A stretch of 24,410 nt of DNA from CAZSIA01 sp045126355. Lineage in GTDB: Bacteria > Bacillota_I > Bacilli_A > Acholeplasmatales > Anaeroplasmataceae. Within the stretch, counting starts at the first letter, position 1. Every line of letters starts with the position of its first letter. The position numbers and the translations under genes were made by a program. The DNA is taken from the NCBI GenBank assembly GCA_045126355.1, contig JBGVOE010000063.1:1-24410 (forward strand). Direction: 5' to 3'. Positions 1 through 8,624 of the stretch are shown here, one piece after another. A model generated the notes under the pieces. The model saw only the letters and a list, made by a program, of their open reading frames with translations. It had not been told where the DNA came from and did no database searches.

Positions 1-133
1 CGTTGGGCCACGATTTCGCTATTGCTTCTTTTCACGCTCCATCACTGGTTTACGCTTTGCAAGTTGCTATCGAGTTCGCGACAAATACGCCTCTTAGGAC
101 TTTCACCTTAGATTTATGACATGCCCGTCATAC
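1..133 (-). mobile_element. 5' end of a group II intron (partial, runs off window)
   Basis: Read on the minus strand, the segment begins GTATGACGGGCATGTCAT at 133, has a small GAC/GTC hairpin, then CTAAGGTGAAAGTCCTAAGAGG. This matches the order and wording of the 5' domain I of bacterial group II introns, where GUGYG is followed by a short hairpin and a GGUGAAAGUCC block; from memory the Oceanobacillus class C intron is the closest comparison. The proposed 5' end lies 3 bases past the U tract of the rho-independent terminator at 137-159. Class C introns are known to insert just after terminator hairpins. No protein is coded here; the rest of domain I, the reverse transcriptase and domains V/VI would lie beyond position 1. 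It is not recognisable as rRNA or tRNA. The intron call is from motif and position only. Confidence 0.62.
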
Positions 134-136
134 ATT

Positions 137-159
137 AAAAAGGGGATGATTTCATCCCC
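137..159 (-). terminator. Rho-independent terminator of the seven-gene operon
   Basis: GGGGATGA/TCATCCCC is a perfect 8-bp GC-rich stem (142-159) with a two-base loop. On the minus strand it is followed by five T (141-137). It lies 4 bases after the stop codon of the pseudouridine synthase gene, the last gene of the minus-strand operon. Confidence 0.9.
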
Positions 160-163
160 AATT

Positions 164-1033
164 CTATTTGTATTCTTCTACTATCTTTCTCATATCTAGT
201 GGTAATTCACATTTAACATAAACTCTTTCATTTTTAATTGGATGAATGAAGTCAACTTCATAAGAATGTAGAGCTTGTCTTTTTAATAAATTCGTATTTC
301 CATTATATAAAGCATCACCTACTAATGGATGACCTTTATATGAGAAATGAACTCTTATTTGATGAGTTCGCCCTGTTTTAAGCTCAACAAGACATAAATT
401 AAGATTTTTTCTTAATCTTTTTATAATTTTATAATGAGTTATTGCTTCTTTTCCAGTTGGCGATACTCTTTTTTTATTTGCGATATATCTATTTTCAGCA
501 ATTGGATAATTATAAATACCACTATCTTCTATAAATTTACCGCTTGCAATACATAAATATCTTCTAGTAAATGTATGATCTTTAATTTCTACACCTAATT
601 TAGAAGCAGTTAAAATATCTTTAGCAAATACAACAATACCTGTTGTATCCATATCAATTCTATGTAAATATTTAACACTTATATTTTGATTAGTTTTATG
701 ATAGTAATTACTTACAATATTAACTAATGTTCCTAATTTTTCTTTACTATCTGGGTGTACTAACATATTAATAGGTTTATTAACAATTAATAAATTATCA
801 TCTTCATATAAAATATTTAATTTCTTATCTTCTGGTAAGAAATCAATTTCATCTTCATATTCTAATTCTAAAACATCTTTTAACATTAAGACTTTATTTT
901 TATCAACACTATTTCCATTTAAAAAGAATTTTACTTTTTTTATCTTTTCTTTTCCTAAATGAAAATAATTTAGTACTTCTAAAATACTTTTATTATTAAA
1001 ACGAGAATCTATTACTAATTTAACTTTGGCCAT
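164..1033 (-). CDS. RluA/RluD-family RNA pseudouridine synthase
   Basis: Converts specific uridines of RNA (23S rRNA or tRNA) to pseudouridine in the cytoplasm. Residues about 1-65 look like an S4-type RNA-binding domain. The catalytic domain follows, with the RluA signature HRIDMDTTG at residues 124-132 (catalytic Asp127), the NKP block near residue 85 (LLIVNKP) and GRTHQIRVH near the C-terminus. At 289 aa it is a normal size for the RluD/YlyB group. The start ATG has AAAGGA eight bases upstream. Its first 14 bases overlap the end of queH, and a terminator follows the stop, so it is the last gene of the operon. Which uridine it modifies cannot be read from sequence, so no symbol is given. 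Confidence 0.93.
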   Translation of the reverse strand: MAKVKLVIDSRFNNKSILEVLNYFHLGKEKIKKVKFFLNGNSVDKNKVLMLKDVLELEYEDEIDFLPEDKKLNILYEDDNLLIVNKPINMLVHPDSKEKLGTLVNIVSNYYHKTNQNISVKYLHRIDMDTTGIVVFAKDILTASKLGVEIKDHTFTRRYLCIASGKFIEDSGIYNYPIAENRYIANKKRVSPTGKEAITHYKIIKRLRKNLNLCLVELKTGRTHQIRVHFSYKGHPLVGDALYNGNTNLLKRQALHSYEVDFIHPIKNERVYVKCELPLDMRKIVEEYK

Positions 1034-1634
1034 TTTCTTTTTCCTTTAATTCTTTCTTGCTAAATACACAACCACAGTAGTGTTGACGATATAAATTTAA
1101 GTCAATACTCATTTTAATTGAATTTTTATATCCTTCTTCTTTTTTAAAGTCTGAATATAAATATTTTACTTTACCACTAGAGGCTAACTCATAACCTATC
1201 TCATTAATCCATTTACTACTTTTATAAGGTGAAATAGATAGTGTTGTTGTATAATAGTCAAAGTTATTTTCTAAAGCATAATTATAAGTATTTTTCATAC
1301 GTAACTTCATACATTTATAACAACGACTACTAAATTCACCTAAAGCTTCATCACCTTTAACAGCTTCATAAAAAGAAGCGGTAATATAAGGAGCTACAAT
1401 TAATTTAACATTATCAAAATTATCAATAACTTTCTTTAATTCTTCTAATCTTTTATTAAATTCTTCTAGTGTATCAATATTAGAATTATCATAGTAAACG
1501 GTAATATCAAAATAGTTATTTAGTAGTGCAATAGTATGTGTTGAACAAGGTCCACAACAAGCATGAAGTAATAATGAAGGTCTATCCTTTAGTGTTTCTA
1601 TAAAGTTTTTAAACTCTTTATAACTATTTAACAT
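1020..1634 (-). CDS. queH: Epoxyqueuosine reductase QueH
   Basis: Catalyses the last step of queuosine biosynthesis, reducing epoxyqueuosine to queuosine in tRNA anticodons (position 34). QueH is the non-cobalamin replacement for QueG. The family cysteines are visible: HACCGPC near the N-terminus (Cys26, Cys27, Cys30), CYKC (Cys105, Cys108) and CGC near the C-terminus (Cys187, Cys189). In this family they hold the [4Fe-4S] cluster and an additional iron. A longer frame from ATG 1640 exists, but AGGAGG at 1642-1647 would sit one base from it. The ATG at 1634 has the right 7-base spacing, giving 204 aa. The gene overlaps the preceding dipeptidase by 7 bases and the following pseudouridine synthase by 14. 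Sharing a transcript with another tRNA/rRNA modification gene fits. Confidence 0.94.
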   Translation of the reverse strand: MLNSYKEFKNFIETLKDRPSLLLHACCGPCSTHTIALLNNYFDITVYYDNSNIDTLEEFNKRLEELKKVIDNFDNVKLIVAPYITASFYEAVKGDEALGEFSSRCYKCMKLRMKNTYNYALENNFDYYTTTLSISPYKSSKWINEIGYELASSGKVKYLYSDFKKEEGYKNSIKMSIDLNLYRQHYCGCVFSKKELKEKENGQS

Positions 1635-2599
1635 CCACATACCTCCTTAAAGACTCTTAAGAAGTTAAGGTGTGTGATTTTGTTAATATCATCATCTGTT
1701 AAACCAGCATTCTTAAATTCAGTTATTAACTTATCCATTTCACTAGCATTATCAACTTCAGTTGTTCTACCTATTCCATCAAAGTCAGTACCTAATGCTA
1801 AAGAATCAATTCCACCCACACTTATAATATGTAGAGCGTGTTTAACGATATCTTTAACATAAGTAATTTCAGCTTCTTCATTAATAAAATTAGTACAGAA
1901 ATTTAGTCCTACTACTCCACCACGAGAGGCTAAAGCTTTGATCATTTCATCTGTTAGGTTTCTTACATGATTACATACGCTTCGAGCGTTCGAATGTGAT
2001 GCGATGAAAGGTTTTGTTGTATTATTATATACATCCCAAAAACCTTTATCAGATAAATGAGATACATCAATAATCATACCTAATTTTTCCATTCTTTTAA
2101 CAACATCAATTCCTAATGGAGTTAGGCCATCGGTGGTATTTGGTGTTTTAAAATCTGGTTTTTCATTAAGTTTAAAATTAGGATAACCAATACCATTATA
2201 AAAATTCCAGTTAAGACAAATCATTCTAACACCAAGTGAGTAAAAGTAATCAACGTTTGATAAAATACCATCAATTACTCCACCTTCTTCAATGCTTAAA
2301 ATGGCGCTAAGTAAGCCTTTTTCCTTATTTTTTAAAATGTCATTATAATTTAAGGCGATATTAATATCTTCTTTATTTTTTTCTAACTCGCTATAAAATA
2401 CTTCAATCATTTCACAACAAGTTTTAAAAGGATAATAATTATCTTTTAAGTAGACAAACATTGCAAATACTTGAGCAAGATAATTACCTTTTTTTAACTT
2501 ATTAATATCAATTTGTAAATCATTACTTCTTAAACACTTATCTTTATTTTGATAAAGTGCCATTATAGTATCACAATGTAAATCTATTATTTCAAACAT
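1628..2599 (-). CDS. Membrane dipeptidase family (M19) zinc dipeptidase
   Basis: A renal-dipeptidase-like metallopeptidase that hydrolyses dipeptides, in some members with D-amino acid residues. The fold is an amidohydrolase-type TIM barrel with two zinc ions. Ligand motifs are all present: DLHCD (His8, Asp10), SIEEGG (Glu105), DVSHLS (His181), IASHSN (His202) and GTDFDG (Asp272/Asp274). There is no signal peptide, so it should be cytoplasmic despite the family name. At 323 aa it is full length. TAAGGAGAAG lies just upstream of the ATG. It sits between the M18 aminopeptidase and queH, so the operon carries two consecutive peptide-salvage enzymes. The exact substrate is not determined. Confidence 0.93.
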   Translation of the reverse strand: MFEIIDLHCDTIMALYQNKDKCLRSNDLQIDINKLKKGNYLAQVFAMFVYLKDNYYPFKTCCEMIEVFYSELEKNKEDINIALNYNDILKNKEKGLLSAILSIEEGGVIDGILSNVDYFYSLGVRMICLNWNFYNGIGYPNFKLNEKPDFKTPNTTDGLTPLGIDVVKRMEKLGMIIDVSHLSDKGFWDVYNNTTKPFIASHSNARSVCNHVRNLTDEMIKALASRGGVVGLNFCTNFINEEAEITYVKDIVKHALHIISVGGIDSLALGTDFDGIGRTTEVDNASEMDKLITEFKNAGLTDDDINKITHLNFLRVFKEVCGC

Positions 2600-2609
2600 A
2601 ATCTTCTCC

Positions 2610-3911
2610 TTATTCGATTACAAAATTATTTTCAGTATCTTTAGTAAAATGTTTATTGTAGTAAGCAGTTAAACCTTCTACCATCATCTTCATATCAGCT
2701 ACTCCCGCTACTTCACTAGATGAATGCATTGCAAGTTGAGCTAGACCAATATCAATTGAATCTAATGAAACTTGAGATAAGCTTAAATGTCCTAAAGTTG
2801 AACCACCTCTAGTATCACTACGGTTTGCAAATACTTGCCATTTAACATTACTTTCATTTAAGATTGATGAAAAAATAGCAAAAGAGATAGCATCTGTTGT
2901 ATAAGATAAATTAGCATTTGTTTTAATAACAATTCCTTCATTCATATATACACGATTTAATGGATCGCATAAAGATGGTTGATTTGGATGTGTTGCGTGT
3001 GCATTATCACAACTAACCATCATTGATTTAGCAATAGAAACTTTTAAATCTTCACTAGTTAAAGAAAGAGATGCATATACTCTTTGAAGTACATCTAATA
3101 AAAATGTAGATAATGCTCCTTGTTTAGAACCACTTCCAACTTCTTCATTGTCAAATGATGCGTATACATTAATTGATTTATTATTAGAACTATTTAGTAA
3201 TGCTTGAAGTGATAAATAAGCACATTCTAAGTTATCAATTTGTGGTGCACCGATAAATTCATTATCTGCTCCAAATAAAAATCCTCTTTCACAGTTATAG
3301 ATATATAATTCCATTGAAGCTACTTTTTCTAAATCAAGGCCACATTCTTTAGCAATTATTTCATTTAATTTCATGCCATTTTTACTTCCATATAACGCAA
3401 CCATATCAACCGCAGGATTATATTTATATCCGTCATTAATACTACGGTTTTGATGAATTGCCACATTTGGAATTACACATAATGGTCGTTTAACATCAAC
3501 TAATTTTGTGACAAATTTATTACCTTCTTTTAAAATAACTCTACCAGCTACACTTAAAGGTCTATCTAACCATGAAGAATAAATAGTACCTCCATATGTT
3601 TCTAAATGCATTCCAAGTGTTTTTGCGGCAGTTTCAACTGTATGATTTGGTTTAACTTTAAAAGTTGGTGAATCTGTATGAGATGCAGCAATATTAATAC
3701 TTAAATCAGATAAATCAGTTGGTACTGTAAAAGCAATAATACTACTATCATTTTTACAAACGTAGTATTTACCACCTAAAGCAATATCCCAACACTTACT
3801 TTCTAATAATTTTACAAACCCTGCTTCTATTAATTTTTCTTCTAAACCCATAACCGCATGAAATGGTGTTTTAGCATTTTCAATAAACTTTAAAAATTTA
3901 GTACTATACAT
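2610..3911 (-). CDS. apeB: M18 family metalloaminopeptidase (aspartyl aminopeptidase type)
   Basis: Cytosolic zinc aminopeptidase removing N-terminal residues, typically acidic ones, from peptides. Family motifs appear in order: ASHTDSP (zinc ligand His78), QIDNLEC with the bridging Asp226, FDNEEVGS (Glu256-Glu257, catalytic base and ligand), SCDNAHATHPN around residue 303, and the C-terminal SDTRGGSTLGH with the last His ligand. Length 433 aa is typical of the dodecameric M18 enzymes. AAAGGAG eight bases before the ATG supports the start. It follows the thioesterase after 13 bases and precedes the M19 dipeptidase after 10, consistent with a joint role in peptide turnover. Confidence 0.95.
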   Translation of the reverse strand: MYSTKFLKFIENAKTPFHAVMGLEEKLIEAGFVKLLESKCWDIALGGKYYVCKNDSSIIAFTVPTDLSDLSINIAASHTDSPTFKVKPNHTVETAAKTLGMHLETYGGTIYSSWLDRPLSVAGRVILKEGNKFVTKLVDVKRPLCVIPNVAIHQNRSINDGYKYNPAVDMVALYGSKNGMKLNEIIAKECGLDLEKVASMELYIYNCERGFLFGADNEFIGAPQIDNLECAYLSLQALLNSSNNKSINVYASFDNEEVGSGSKQGALSTFLLDVLQRVYASLSLTSEDLKVSIAKSMMVSCDNAHATHPNQPSLCDPLNRVYMNEGIVIKTNANLSYTTDAISFAIFSSILNESNVKWQVFANRSDTRGGSTLGHLSLSQVSLDSIDIGLAQLAMHSSSEVAGVADMKMMVEGLTAYYNKHFTKDTENNFVIE

Positions 3912-3924
3912 AAAAATCTCTCCT

Positions 3925-4608
3925 TTAAAAATATGTGCAATATGCTTTAAAACTTAAAACATTTCCACTATATCCAATAAATTTATTACTACTGTATTTT
4001 ATATTTAAAACTTCATTTAATTTTACTTCATGAATAAAATTGATTTCAAAATGCTTACATACGCCTTCATAAATCAAAGCGTCTGCGTATTTTGTATTAT
4101 TCATATGACCAATAAAGTCAATATCATTATGTCTAATTAAATAATCATAACTAAAATTTAAATCTTCTTCATCAAAAGATAATTTATCAAACTCTAAATA
4201 ATTACCTTTATCTCTTACATCACATGGATATGTAAATACACTACTTCTACATATCTTTCTAGTATTTAAATCAATAATTATCCATTTACTAGTTGCAATT
4301 CCTATTAATTTATTAGTTAATTTATCATATATTTCAAAATCACGGTCAAAATCAATTCTACCAGGAGCAAGAGGTGTCGTTTCAATAATAATTTCTTGAT
4401 AACAGTTAATCTCTTCATATAAATCATATTTAATTCTAGCTAAGACAAAGGCATATCCTTTTTCTTTTAAATCATGATATCCAATATTAAGTAAATTTGC
4501 ATGTTCTCCAGCTACACTTTGTAAGATATCTAACATGCCACTTGGTTTTATTTTACGATTAAAACCACACATGTTATCAGTAACTTTAACTTCTACTTTA
4601 TATCCCAT
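3925..4608 (-). CDS. Acyl-ACP thioesterase (FatA/FatB type, double hotdog)
   Basis: Releases fatty acids from acyl carrier protein. The first hotdog domain covers about residues 1-130, with SGMLDILQ, the PLAPGRIDFDRDFEIYD strand and GIATSKWIIIDLNTRKICR. A second half starts near residue 150 and contains HNDIDFIGHMNNTKYADAL, the conserved Asn/His region of bacterial acyl-ACP thioesterases. The open frame reaches up to 4638, but the better start is ATG 4608: AAGAGG, lying inside the last codons of glpK, is spaced 7 bases from it. That gives 227 aa, slightly short for the family, and leaves 4 bases after the glpK stop. Next to glycerol kinase it may link fatty acid release and glycerolipid metabolism; that link is inference. 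Confidence 0.85.
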   Translation of the reverse strand: MGYKVEVKVTDNMCGFNRKIKPSGMLDILQSVAGEHANLLNIGYHDLKEKGYAFVLARIKYDLYEEINCYQEIIIETTPLAPGRIDFDRDFEIYDKLTNKLIGIATSKWIIIDLNTRKICRSSVFTYPCDVRDKGNYLEFDKLSFDEEDLNFSYDYLIRHNDIDFIGHMNNTKYADALIYEGVCKHFEINFIHEVKLNEVLNIKYSSNKFIGYSGNVLSFKAYCTYF

Positions 4609-4612
4609 AAAT

Positions 4613-6097
4613 TTACCTCTTAAACATTCTAGTAGCATTAACAGCTATCTTCCAGCCTTCTACTAAATAATCACGTTTTTCTTTTTCCATAGTTGGCATA
4701 AATAATTTATCAACTTCATGTAGTTTTTCAATTTCTTTAATACTACTAAAGAACTTAGTATATAAACCAGCTAAATAACAAGCACCTAATGCAGTAGTTT
4801 CAAATTCACGTGGTCTAACTAATCTTCTTAAAGTTATATCTGATTCAAATTGAATTAAGAAGTTATTAATAGCCGCTCCACCATCTACACTTATTTCTGG
4901 TATCCTAACCTTAGCTTCTTTTTCCATAACCTCTAAGACATCTAAAGCTTCATATGCAATACCTTCTAAAGTAGCTCTTATTAAATGTTCTTTTGTAGTA
5001 CCTCTAGATAAACCAAAGATAGCTCCTCTTGATTCATTATCCCAATAAGGTGTTCCCATACCAACAAAAGCAGGAACAAAATAAACACCCATTGTATCAG
5101 AAACTAACGTTGCCGCCTCTTCTGATTGAGCACTATTTGAGATTAATTTTAATCCATCTCGTAACCACTGAACTGCACTACCAGCGACAAATACACTACC
5201 TTCTAATGCATAACAAACTTCATCACCTATTTTATATGCGATTGTAGTTAATAAACCATTTTTAGAAAAAATCTTTTCATCTTTAGTATTCATTAACATA
5301 AAACAACCAGTACCATATGTTACTTTAGTACTACCTTTATTAAAAGCAATATGACCAAAAAGTGAGGATTGTTGATCTCCTATCATTGCGGTAATCGGAA
5401 TATATATACCATCATACTCAAAATGACCAAATAGACTTGAAGAGTCCATTACCTCTGGTAACATATTTAAATTTATTCCAAATAAATCAAGTAATTCATT
5501 ATCCCAAGTTAGTGTATTAATATTAAATAACATCGTTCTACTTGCGTTTGTATAGTCTGTTTTAAAACTAACACCTTTAGTTAGTCGGTATAATAGATAA
5601 GTATCAATTGTTCCGCATAATAATCTATTAGAATTTCTTAACGCATGATCTTTATCATAATTATCTAAAATCCATTTAATTTTAGAAGCACTAAAGTATG
5701 GATTAATAAATAAACCTGTTTTTTCATGAATCATATCAGTATAACCAGAATTAATTAAATCATTACAAATTCCTTCTGATTGACGTGATTGCCATACAAT
5801 TGCAGGATAAATTGCCTCAACTGTTTCTTTATCCCAAACAACAACAGTTTCACGTTGATTAGTAATACCAATACTATCAATTTCATTAACATCAATTCTA
5901 CTATCATTAATACAAGCTTTAATTACTTGTAAAACAGTTAAATATATTTCATCTGGATTATGTAAAACCCAACCAGATTTAGGTGTTATTTGTGTAAACT
6001 CCATTTGTTTAACACAAACTTTTCTTCCATTTTTATCAAACAAAATAGCTCTTGTCGATGTAGTTCCTTGGTCTATTGTTAAAATATACTTTTTCAT
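4613..6097 (-). CDS. glpK: Glycerol kinase
   Basis: Phosphorylates glycerol to glycerol 3-phosphate using ATP. FGGY-family features are clear: the N-terminal phosphate-binding loop DQGTTSTRA at residues 9-17, GITNQRET, DQQSSLFGH, YGTGCFMLMNT, the second-domain GMGTPYWD and the C-terminal VDGGAA/ETTALGACYLAG blocks. The length of 494 aa is normal and the frame is intact. GGTGG sits before the ATG. No glpF facilitator or glpD dehydrogenase is adjacent; instead the gene lies 17 bases after mgtE and 4 bases before the thioesterase. Its product may therefore feed phospholipid synthesis as well as catabolism (inference). Confidence 0.97.
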   Translation of the reverse strand: MKKYILTIDQGTTSTRAILFDKNGRKVCVKQMEFTQITPKSGWVLHNPDEIYLTVLQVIKACINDSRIDVNEIDSIGITNQRETVVVWDKETVEAIYPAIVWQSRQSEGICNDLINSGYTDMIHEKTGLFINPYFSASKIKWILDNYDKDHALRNSNRLLCGTIDTYLLYRLTKGVSFKTDYTNASRTMLFNINTLTWDNELLDLFGINLNMLPEVMDSSSLFGHFEYDGIYIPITAMIGDQQSSLFGHIAFNKGSTKVTYGTGCFMLMNTKDEKIFSKNGLLTTIAYKIGDEVCYALEGSVFVAGSAVQWLRDGLKLISNSAQSEEAATLVSDTMGVYFVPAFVGMGTPYWDNESRGAIFGLSRGTTKEHLIRATLEGIAYEALDVLEVMEKEAKVRIPEISVDGGAAINNFLIQFESDITLRRLVRPREFETTALGACYLAGLYTKFFSSIKEIEKLHEVDKLFMPTMEKEKRDYLVEGWKIAVNATRMFKR

Positions 6098-6114
6098 ATA
6101 AACACCACCAATAA

Positions 6115-7464
6115 CTATAAAATTGTAAATAATAATGACGCTAGTGAGTAATAAATAATAATAGCTACAATATCATTGATTGTTGTAATAAATGGACCAC
6201 TTGCCACAGCTGGGTCTACTTTAAGTTTTGATAAAACATAAGGAACAAATGCTCCTAAGAAAGCAGCAATAGACATACTAATAATTAAACTAATACTTAC
6301 AGAAAGTGCAGTTTTTAAACTAGCTGCCATTCCTTCATTTCTTAGTAATAAGAATCCCATAACTAACCCAAAGGCAATAACTGCGATAATTAAACCATTT
6401 AAGAATCCTGTAATTAACTCTCTTTTAATAACCTTACCAATTTTCTTTTCATCATCATTAAGCTTACTAATTGTAACCGCTAGAGACTGTGTACCCGTAT
6501 TACCGGCCATCCCTAAAATTAAAGATTGGAAGAAAACAACAGTTGTTAATTCTAAAATTACTTTTTCAAATGAAGAAGTTAAAAGTGAAACTAATAAACC
6601 AATAACTAATAAGAATGCAAGCCAAGGTAATCTTGCTAAAACAGATTTATAAATTGGTTCAGTAGTATCTTCAATTTCACTAATACCGGCTAACATGGCA
6701 TAGTCTTCTTTATATTCTTCTTCTACTAATTCGATTAATGTTTCGTCATTTACAATACCAATTAGTAATCCTCTACGGTCTAGGACACCATAAGATTCTA
6801 ATTCATAATCTAAAATGTCATGATCAATTTCATCAAGTAAAGAATAATCATATAAAGTTGGGTAATTTGTTTTAATAATATCTTCTAATAAATCAGTACT
6901 ACGAGCACGAATAAGATCACGTAATGTTATAATACCAACATATTTACCAACCTCATCAGTAACATAAATAACATTGATATTTTCAACTTCATTAGCACTA
7001 TTAATAACAGCTTTCATTGCTTGTTTAATAGTTAAATCAGCTTTAATTTCAATATAGTCAGTACTCATAATAGAACCCAACTCATTATCATCATAAGAAT
7101 TAATTAAGTTAATATCTTCTAATGTTTCTGGTTCTACTAATTGATTGATTTCTAGAATATCTTCTTCATCTAATTCTTCTAATACTTCTGCAGCATCATT
7201 ACTTTCCATGTTATCTAAGATATCAGCTACATCTTCATTTTCCATTAAGTCTAAGTAGCGTTCCTTTTCTTCGATATAAGTAATAATATCAGCTAAAAAT
7301 TCACTAGGTAAAATATCATATAATCTTCTGATTTCTTCATCAGTTAATTCATCAAAACTATCCGCGATGTCACTTGCGTGGTACTGGCTTAATTCATCAC
7401 TTAACACTTCATCATCTATTGTATTTTGAATTAAATTTAAAATTTCTAATATAAAGTCTCTCAT
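6115..7464 (-). CDS. mgtE: Magnesium transporter MgtE
   Basis: Inner-membrane Mg2+ channel/transporter. Residues 1-130 form the acidic helical N domain (DESL, LDENME, LEELDEEDI-type repeats). Residues about 130-255 are two CBS domains, seen in DYIEIKADLTIKQAM and VGIITLRDLI. Residues about 285-449 hold five hydrophobic segments, with GNTGTQSLAVTISKL and the PFITTINDIVAIIIYY pore-side motif typical of MgtE. In known members the cytosolic domains sense Mg2+ and gate the pore. Length 449 aa is standard. GAAAGGA lies about ten bases upstream of the ATG. It is the first gene of the operon, about 40 bases downstream of the predicted transcription start. I see no magnesium (M-box) riboswitch in the short leader. 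Confidence 0.96.
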   Translation of the reverse strand: MRDFILEILNLIQNTIDDEVLSDELSQYHASDIADSFDELTDEEIRRLYDILPSEFLADIITYIEEKERYLDLMENEDVADILDNMESNDAAEVLEELDEEDILEINQLVEPETLEDINLINSYDDNELGSIMSTDYIEIKADLTIKQAMKAVINSANEVENINVIYVTDEVGKYVGIITLRDLIRARSTDLLEDIIKTNYPTLYDYSLLDEIDHDILDYELESYGVLDRRGLLIGIVNDETLIELVEEEYKEDYAMLAGISEIEDTTEPIYKSVLARLPWLAFLLVIGLLVSLLTSSFEKVILELTTVVFFQSLILGMAGNTGTQSLAVTISKLNDDEKKIGKVIKRELITGFLNGLIIAVIAFGLVMGFLLLRNEGMAASLKTALSVSISLIISMSIAAFLGAFVPYVLSKLKVDPAVASGPFITTINDIVAIIIYYSLASLLFTIL

Positions 7465-7512
7465 AATACCAGTCCTTTCATTTTATTTATATTTATAAAT
7501 AACCTCTATTTT

Positions 7513-7541
7513 ATTATAGTTTCACTAAAAGACTAAGTCAA
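7513..7541 (-). promoter_or_regulatory. Sigma-A promoter of the mgtE-to-pseudouridine-synthase operon
   Basis: On the minus strand TTGACT (7541-7536) is followed by a 17-base spacer and a perfect TATAAT (7518-7513). The leader to the mgtE ATG is about 40 bases. The whole group from mgtE down to 164 has gaps of 17 bases or less, or overlaps, so this is likely the main promoter for seven genes. The end of an IS copy lies only 11 bases upstream of the -35 box. Confidence 0.85.
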
Positions 7542-7606
7542 CAAAATAAAAATTTGAGTTTCACCATTTTTTATTTCATACAATTTCAGCTTATTTTTTA
7601 GTAAAA

Positions 7607-8543
7607 CTAAATTATGTTATATCATACACCCATAACCGTCCATAAATCGCATCTTCTTTTTTGTGGTTTTGGGTATAATATTTTCATTATTGCATCACTA
7701 AAAAAGATATTACTGTTTTAATACCATCACTAATTCTATATAACCAAAATTTAACTTCTCTTTTAAATGAGTCTTAGTTTTTCTTATTGATTTACCATAA
7801 GTTTTCATATTAACAACATTACTGAAAAATATAGCTATGCTTAATATTTTATTTAAAGTTTGAATTCTTTTATATCTTCTAACCATTACTTTTTCTGGTT
7901 TAAATTGTTGTTTTTGTATTTAAAATTTTCTTCAATTTTCCATCTTAACATATAATCTCTAACAACTTATAAAACGGCGTTTTGACCAGCAGCAATTCTA
8001 TAAGTATTAAAGACATCACTAATATATTTCATCCATAATTCATTATCTGATAAATATTCTTCGTCTTTACTCTATCTTAATTCAAAAACCAAAATAATTG
8101 GTTGATTACAATTATCAACAGTAGTTATTTCATTGATTTGATAACCAAACTTTATCTTATGGTAGTCTGAACCATCTAAAACAAAACCTAAATTCTCAAA
8201 AATTAGTTTTTTCATCTTTTACAATATCACTTCTATCAACAAAATATAATTTCCTATTATTAATATATGGTTTAATTAATTCTGTATAATTGACATTTAT
8301 GTCACTTTCGATTTTATCGAAAGTATCCTAATGTCTTTATAAACATTCCACACCTTTTTTGATATTACAATTTCTTGTGGAGCGAACTACATCAGATAAA
8401 TTAATAGAATTATGAGTTAAAATTCCAGTGAACATATCACACATAAAATGTGTATTCACTTTTCTCAATCCATTAGTAATATTTTTAACAAAATCTGCAA
8501 TATCATCTTTTAAATAATCGTTTAATGTGTTATAATTTCTCAT
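7607..8543 (-). pseudogene. Transposase remnant, IS copy A (IS4 superfamily)
   Basis: Starts at ATG 8543 behind GAGG. The N-terminal 68 residues (MRNYNTLNDYLKDD..., NLSDVVRSTRNCN) read intact, then in-frame TAA and TAG codons follow near 8337. Further along are a VDRSDIVK block (first catalytic Asp region), a +1 shift at a TTT-TGA, a stop near 8070 and a large internal deletion that removes the DRGYD region. The C-terminal part keeps the IS4 signature Y-x2-R-x3-E-x6-K, but a one-base loss in a following A run breaks the frame again. It cannot make an active transposase. Confidence 0.85.
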
Positions 8544-8545
8544 GT

Positions 8546-8606
8546 AAAAAGACCTCGTGTATTAATTATTTTCGCAACTTTATTATACCATTTTTTAGGT
8601 CTTTTT
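8546..8606 (-). promoter_or_regulatory. IS copy A transposase promoter inside a fold-back inverted repeat
   Basis: Arms AGGTCTTTTT (8555-8546) and AAAAAGACCT (8606-8597), as read on the minus strand, are exact complements. Between them lies a -10 box TATAAT (8587-8582), so transcripts from the element's own promoter lack the upstream arm. Transcripts entering from outside would contain both arms and could pair, covering the GAGG ribosome binding site just before the ATG at 8543. IS10 and IS50 use this arrangement against read-through activation. The same layout is conserved in copy B. Confidence 0.6.
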
Positions 8607-8624
8607 TCACTATATTGAGGCATA

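Noticed and set aside
1..133. Possible fragment of rRNA or another housekeeping RNA
   Set aside because: The sequence does not match any rRNA block I know, and the GTGAAAGTCC motif with its 5' hairpin fits a group II intron better.
1674..1862. Plus-strand open frame of 62 codons
   Set aside because: It lies wholly opposite the M19 dipeptidase gene, has no ribosome site and no recognisable protein; the same applies to frames at 5029-5247, 9472-9699, 15536-15751, 19129-19368 and 21761-21976.
7540..7552. Clear target site duplications for each IS copy
   Set aside because: Flanks are runs of A and T; several alignments are possible and none is convincing.
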